Source: Bog-473 sp963777485 (GTDB taxonomy: Bacteria; Actinomycetota; Acidimicrobiia; Acidimicrobiales; RAAP-2). Taken from it: a stretch of DNA of 64,000 nucleotides. Position numbers and translations under genes: made by a program. Positions 60,764 to 64,000 of the stretch are shown piece by piece. The stretch covers positions 1-64,000 of the forward strand of contig CAVZQP010000001.1 of the NCBI GenBank assembly GCA_963777485.1, in the 5' to 3' direction. Position 1 is the stretch's first letter; each line of letters opens with the position of its first letter. Below the pieces are notes generated by a model. The model saw only the letters and a list, made by a program, of their open reading frames with translations, had not been told where the DNA came from and searched no databases.

Positions 60764-62343
60764 TTCGCCACCCGCTCCTTGACCGGCAGGACAACGGTCG
60801 CACGCACGCCACCGGTTGCCGCGTTCTCGAGCGAGATCTCTCCCCCGTGGGCTTGCACGAGCCGCTGCACGATGGCGAGTCCCAGCCCGGTCCCGATGTC
60901 CTTGGTCGTGAAGAAGGGCTCGAAGGCCCGCTGCATGGTCGCGTCCTTGATGCCGCTCCCGCTGTCCTCGACGGTCAACGTCGCGTGGCCGTCGGAGCAG
61001 AACGCGCCAAGACGGACCGTTCCACCCTCGGGCATGGCCTGGTACGCGTTGGTGACCAGATTCGTGAGCACTTCGGCCAGCTGGCCGCGGTCGCCGATGA
61101 GCGAGCACGGCGCTACCTCCACGTCGACCTGGATGTGGTCGGGGTGTGGAGTTGCGGAAAGGACCTCGTCGACGAGATCGGGCACGTCGATCTCGCTCTC
61201 GACCAGCTCGCGTGGCCGGACGAAGGCGGTCAGGTCGTCGGCCAGCACAGCGGCCTTGGAGGTCTCGCGCTCTGCCATCGACAGATATTTCTCGGTCGTC
61301 GTCGTGACGTCTTGACCAAGATCGCCCCGGACGATGAACAGGGCGTTGGTCACGGCGGCCAGCGGGTTCCGGAGCTCATGGCCGATGACCGACGCCATCT
61401 CGCCGACGGCGGAGAGTCTCTCCTGCTGGACGAGCGCGTCTTGCGTGGTTTTGAGTTCATCGAGGGACGCGTTCAGGTCCGCGGTGCGCTCCTCGACGAC
61501 GGCCTGGGCGTAACGATGGCGTCGTTGGACGGTTTCGATCGTGATGGTTACGACGAGTGCGATGAACAGGCCCATGACGAGCAGGATCAACGGCCCCGAG
61601 GATGCAAGGCCTGAGACAAAGGGGGTGCGTGCGTTCGCAACGACGGTCCAGTTCGAGGCACCGATGTGCACCGGTGCGTGTGCCGACGGCTTGGCAAGAG
61701 GCAGCGCCTCGGTGGATGAGATGAGCAAGTTGGAGGCCATGAGCGGGCCCGGACCGTACAGGGCGACGTTGAGATTGTTGAAAGCCGAACCGATCGCCGT
61801 GGAGATGTTGATGTGCGTGGGGATCGTGAATTGTTCGTAGACGTAGAGTCCACCCGATGCAGGCGCGGCGAAACGGGCAATGCTCGTCTTCCCGTTCGAC
61901 GTGACGGGTCCGCTGATCACGCCGGCGCCCGACGCCCGCTTGACAGTGGCAAGCGCCTCGCCGGTCAGGGCGTCGCCGGGCTGGTACGAGGTGCTGGCGG
62001 CGGCAACGACGACATAGCGATCCCCGTCTTTGCGGACGAGGATGTTGTCCACACCCGGAGAGACTTTGCCGCTCGGGTTCACGAAATTGACGAACGCGGT
62101 CGGATCGGCCTTGGTCAGCTTGACGACCGCGGCGTTGTTCGAGACCCCGGTAATGATGCCTCCGAAGACCGACGATGCAGTTTCTCCAGCGTCTGTTGTC
62201 TCGTTGGAGAGGAGGGCGGTCTCCTGCTGGTCGACGCTGTGCTGGAGGAAGAAATAGCCGCCGATGCTCAGGAGGACGATGATCGCCCCGATGAGGAGGG
62301 CGACGGGGGAGGGGAGCCAGCGGTGTCTCATGAAGGCGTCCAT
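60760..62343 (-). CDS. membrane sensor histidine kinase
   Basis: 527 residues. Two membrane spans (about 14-33 and 251-271) enclose a roughly 215-residue extracytoplasmic sensor domain; a coiled-coil linker follows, then HisKA with phospho-acceptor His322 (GHELRNPLAAV) and the ATPase domain (NLVTNAYQAMPEGG, VEDSGSGI, FFTTKDIGTGLGLAIV). The sensor domain looks like a PAS/Cache-type fold but its ligand is unknown. First gene of the three-gene signalling operon. ATG 62331 is an alternative start. Confidence 0.93.
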   Translation of the reverse strand: MDAFMRHRWLPSPVALLIGAIIVLLSIGGYFFLQHSVDQQETALLSNETTDAGETASSVFGGIITGVSNNAAVVKLTKADPTAFVNFVNPSGKVSPGVDNILVRKDGDRYVVVAAASTSYQPGDALTGEALATVKRASGAGVISGPVTSNGKTSIARFAAPASGGLYVYEQFTIPTHINISTAIGSAFNNLNVALYGPGPLMASNLLISSTEALPLAKPSAHAPVHIGASNWTVVANARTPFVSGLASSGPLILLVMGLFIALVVTITIETVQRRHRYAQAVVEERTADLNASLDELKTTQDALVQQERLSAVGEMASVIGHELRNPLAAVTNALFIVRGDLGQDVTTTTEKYLSMAERETSKAAVLADDLTAFVRPRELVESEIDVPDLVDEVLSATPHPDHIQVDVEVAPCSLIGDRGQLAEVLTNLVTNAYQAMPEGGTVRLGAFCSDGHATLTVEDSGSGIKDATMQRAFEPFFTTKDIGTGLGLAIVQRLVQAHGGEISLENAATGGVRATVVLPVKERVAK

Positions 62344-63019
62344 TGCAGCACGGAAGCGGCTACGAACCGCCCTTCGCCGTGGGCCAAGTCACTCGCCGCC
62401 GTTTCAGCGGGTGGCGCCAGCTTCATGGATTCCCCCAAAAGACCGTCGTAGCCATTCCGCTACGAGTCTCTCCGGCCCATATTCTTCCACAGGCGCTGCA
62501 CGAATCTTCCGCAAATCTTCTGGAGCCAAACGGGTGTTCGCCCCGGACTTATCGGGCCGGGGCGACGCCCTGTTGAGGGGGCCCGTGGTGTTGCCCCCTG
62601 GTCGGCGAAAAAGGTGGAGGGCGCCGGAGAATTCGGTGGGTGCCGCCCCGCGCCACGGCCCTGTTCAGGCTGGCCTGCAGGCCGTCGGTCGTAGACCGTG
62701 AGGAACCGTTGGACTCTGAGCTCGGGCCGAGGCCGCCGGTGCCCCGAGCGACGGGCGTCATGATGCCGTACTTCCTCGGAACGTTGGCGTGGATCTGTCA
62801 GCCGCCCAACTGGCCGGCAGAACACTTCTGGAGCGCGTTGCCATCGGACCGTTGATCTCGGGGTGAACGACTGCGCGGGCATGGCTGTAGTCACCGGGCG
62901 GGTTGCCGGTAGTCGCGCGGCGGCTCGGTGCCTGTTCCACAATCCCGTTCCGTGCCTGCCGCGACGGCCAGGGTGGTTCGGCGGGCCGCCCCGGGGAGGG
63001 TGAGGGCAGGAGGGAGGGG
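62344..63019. other. 676-bp intergenic region between the divergent kinase operon and ilvB
   Basis: No gene I can support. On the minus strand a perfect 7-bp hairpin (TCGTAGC/GCTACGA, 62446-62465) is followed by TCTTTT (62437-62442), terminator-like and upstream of the kinase. A 41-codon minus-strand frame (62404-62529, TTG start) overlaps it. A 71-codon plus-strand frame at 62640-62855 has no recognisable features. Confidence 0.4.
62437..62465 (-). terminator. hairpin plus T-run in the kinase-operon leader
   Basis: Stem TCGTAGC/GCTACGA with a 6-nt loop, then CGG and TCTTTT on the minus strand. It could be an intrinsic terminator or attenuator about 95 nt before the histidine kinase start. 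Confidence 0.4.
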
Positions 63020-63048
63020 TTGTCCGCCGTCGAGAGGCGTGGCACAAT
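63020..63048 (+). promoter_or_regulatory. promoter of the ilvB leader
   Basis: -35 TTGTCC (63020-63025) and -10 CACAAT (63043-63048) are exactly 17 bp apart. The leader-peptide ATG follows 9 nt after the -10 box, so the leader peptide itself is probably translated leaderless. Confidence 0.6.
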
Positions 63049-63057
63049 GACCGGGCT

Positions 63058-63108
63058 ATGCACGCGCGCCCGACCCGGCCCGAGACGATTCTGGTAGTCG
63101 TAACGTAG
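63058..63108 (+). CDS. ilv leader peptide (MHARPTRPETILVVVT)
   Basis: 16-codon frame ending in consecutive Ile, Leu, Val, Val, Val, Thr codons and a TAG stop. Ribosome stalling at these codons when branched-chain aminoacyl-tRNA is scarce is the established control of ilv operons by attenuation, including actinobacterial ilvB operons. It is directly followed by two strong hairpins and lies 122 nt before ilvB. The run of regulatory codons, position and promoter make chance unlikely. Confidence 0.82.
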   Translation: MHARPTRPETILVVVT

Positions 63109-63139
63109 AGGCGCGCCCTCACATCGCAGTGCGCGCCTC
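63108..63139 (+). promoter_or_regulatory. attenuator hairpin (candidate antiterminator) of ilvB
   Basis: GAGGCGCGC and GCGCGCCTC form a perfect 9-bp stem with a 14-nt loop. The first arm begins at the leader stop codon. GCGCGCC within the leader peptide (63064-63070) can pair with the same arm, giving a competing 1:2 structure. Confidence 0.65.
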
Positions 63140-63140
63140 T

Positions 63141-63169
63141 CGACCTCCCGATCCGGGGGGTCGTTTCAA
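63141..63169 (+). terminator. attenuator terminator of ilvB
   Basis: CGACCTCCC and GGGGGGTCG pair over 9 bp (one G-U) around a 5-nt loop, followed by TTTCAATT. It immediately follows the preceding hairpin and lies 61 nt before ilvB. Confidence 0.65.
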
Positions 63170-63230
63170 TTCCCGGACAATTTTCGCCGCAACGCACCAA
63201 CGACAGGAAGACAGGAACAGGGGACCGACA

Positions 63231-64000
63231 ATGAAGCTGACAGGGGCCCAGGCCCTCATCAAGAGCCTCGAGATGCAGGGGGTCGACGTCATGTTCGGCC
63301 TGCCCGGCGGCGCCATCCTGCCGGTGTACGACCCGATTATCGACTCGTCGATCCGCCACATCCTGGTCCGCCACGAACAGGGCGCCGGCCATGCGGCCGA
63401 GGGTTACGCCATGGTCACTGGGAAGCCAGGCGTGGCGATGGTGACGAGCGGGCCGGGCGCGACGAACATCGTCACGCCGCTGGCGAACGCGTACATGGAC
63501 TCGACGCCGCTCATCGTCGTGTCGGGGCAGGTGGCGACGCCGGCGATCGGGACGGATGCGTTCCAGGAGTGCGACATCACGGGCGTGACGATGGGCATCA
63601 CGAAGCACAACTGGCTCATCAAGGACGTCGACGACATCCCCCGGGTCGTTGCGGCCGCGTTCCACGTCGCGACGACGGGGCGGCCGGGGCCGGTGCTGAT
63701 CGACCTGCCTAAGGACATCTCGAACCAGACGATGGAGTGGTACTGGCCCTCGTCGATCGAGGATCTCGACCTCCCCGGCTACCACCCGGTGACGTTCGGC
63801 GACCCCGTGCTGGTCGCGCAGGCGGCCGAGCTCATCGCGGCTTCGAAGCGGCCCGTGCTGTACGTCGGCGGCGGCGTGTTGAAGGCGCGGGCCGCCGAGG
63901 CGCTGCGCGCGCTGGCCGAGCGGACGGGCATCCCGGTGGTGACCACACTCATGGCCCGGGGCGCGTTCCCCGACTCGCACCCCCAGGCGCTGGGGATGCC
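63231..64000 (+). CDS. ilvB: acetolactate synthase large subunit, partial (runs off right edge)
   Basis: ThDP-dependent first common enzyme of valine, leucine and isoleucine synthesis. The visible 256 residues cover the N-terminal PYR domain: TGAQALIKSLEMQGVDVMFGLPGGAILPVYD, catalytic Glu in RHEQGAGHAAEGYA, TSGPGATNIVTPLANAYMDSTPLIVVSGQV, and FQECDITGVTMGITKHNWL, then the start of the central domain. AGGAACAGGGGACC precedes the ATG. Controlled by the leader attenuator; ilvN/ilvC would be expected beyond the edge. Confidence 0.96.
   Translation, partial: MKLTGAQALIKSLEMQGVDVMFGLPGGAILPVYDPIIDSSIRHILVRHEQGAGHAAEGYAMVTGKPGVAMVTSGPGATNIVTPLANAYMDSTPLIVVSGQVATPAIGTDAFQECDITGVTMGITKHNWLIKDVDDIPRVVAAAFHVATTGRPGPVLIDLPKDISNQTMEWYWPSSIEDLDLPGYHPVTFGDPVLVAQAAELIAASKRPVLYVGGGVLKARAAEALRALAERTGIPVVTTLMARGAFPDSHPQALGM

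Noticed and set aside
62344..62560. Possible c-di-GMP riboswitch before the c-di-GMP signalling operon
   Set aside because: The conserved GEMM core sequences are not visible; only a simple hairpin is present.
62640..62855. 71-codon plus-strand frame in the long intergenic region
   Set aside because: No recognisable domain, no promoter or ribosome site, and typical chance length for this GC content.
62460..63980. 506-codon minus-strand frame over the ilvB leader and ilvB
   Set aside because: Would cross the ilv promoter, leader peptide and hairpins; opposite strand codes for acetolactate synthase.
1..64000. CRISPR arrays, tRNA or rRNA genes, insertion sequences, prophage
   Set aside because: No regularly spaced repeats, cloverleaf with CCA-end context, transposase or integrase motifs were seen on either strand. 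The DUF222/HNH protein alone is not enough to call a mobile element.

Overview
The window is 64 kb of high-GC chromosomal DNA from an actinobacterium. Support comes from the actinobacterial class E sortase, F420-type (LLM) oxidoreductases, a PASTA-domain Ser/Thr kinase, a DUF222/HNH protein, abundant GTG starts, and the gene order cysteine desulfurase - mnmA - ligA - gatCAB - ilvD - ilvB. The lipid-catabolic flavour suggests an Acidimicrobiia-like lineage, but the sequence alone does not prove this. I found no rRNA, tRNA, CRISPR array, insertion sequence, phage or plasmid marker; this looks like core chromosome with lineage-specific insertions.

Layout. 1-0.9 kb: class E sortase, cut by the left edge and apparently frameshifted. 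1.0-1.2 kb: remnant of a class III nucleotidyl cyclase. 1.4-6.1 kb: acyl-CoA catabolic operon (two acyl-CoA dehydrogenases, a CaiB/racemase-type protein, two half-size MaoC proteins) behind a 25-bp perfect palindrome. 6.2-7.4 kb: YcaQ/AlkX-type DNA glycosylase. 7.5-10.7 kb: an unknown lipoprotein plus a lipoprotein phospholipase-C-type phosphoesterase. 10.7-14.4 kb: LLM oxidoreductase, methyltransferase, DUF3052, signal peptidase I, HAD hydrolase. 14.4-20.2 kb: lipid/CoA genes, including a DUF35-thiolase pair. 20.2-24.4 kb: small metabolic enzymes. 24.5-27.7 kb: isoleucyl-tRNA synthetase with a swapped signature motif. 27.7-30.3 kb: HNH protein and a MarR-YceI divergent pair. 30.4-33.7 kb: FGGY kinase and a DUF2079 membrane protein. 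33.8-40.9 kb: polyamine/GABA-like genes (glutamine-synthetase-like ligase, PuuD-type hydrolase, aldehyde dehydrogenase) with an SDR, a sirtuin, an acyl-CoA ligase and a 50-residue membrane protein. 40.9-58.6 kb: conserved core run with inserted PASTA kinase, HIT-like protein, MFS exporter, SCP2, esterase and TetR-MMPL genes. 58.6-62.3 kb: histidine kinase / CheY / REC-GGDEF-EAL signalling operon. 62.3-64 kb: long leader and the start of ilvB.

Regulation is the most informative part. The ilvB leader carries a 16-residue peptide ending in Ile-Leu-Val-Val-Val-Thr, followed by two strong hairpins, as in a transcription attenuator. Many start codons lie 6-9 nt downstream of a TANNNT-like -10 box with no Shine-Dalgarno sequence, which indicates widespread leaderless mRNAs and fixes several starts. 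Within operons, genes are coupled by ATGA, GTGA or TTGA overlaps. Two divergent regulator regions (MarR-YceI and TetR-MMPL) and the first acyl-CoA operon have inverted repeats next to or inside the promoter.
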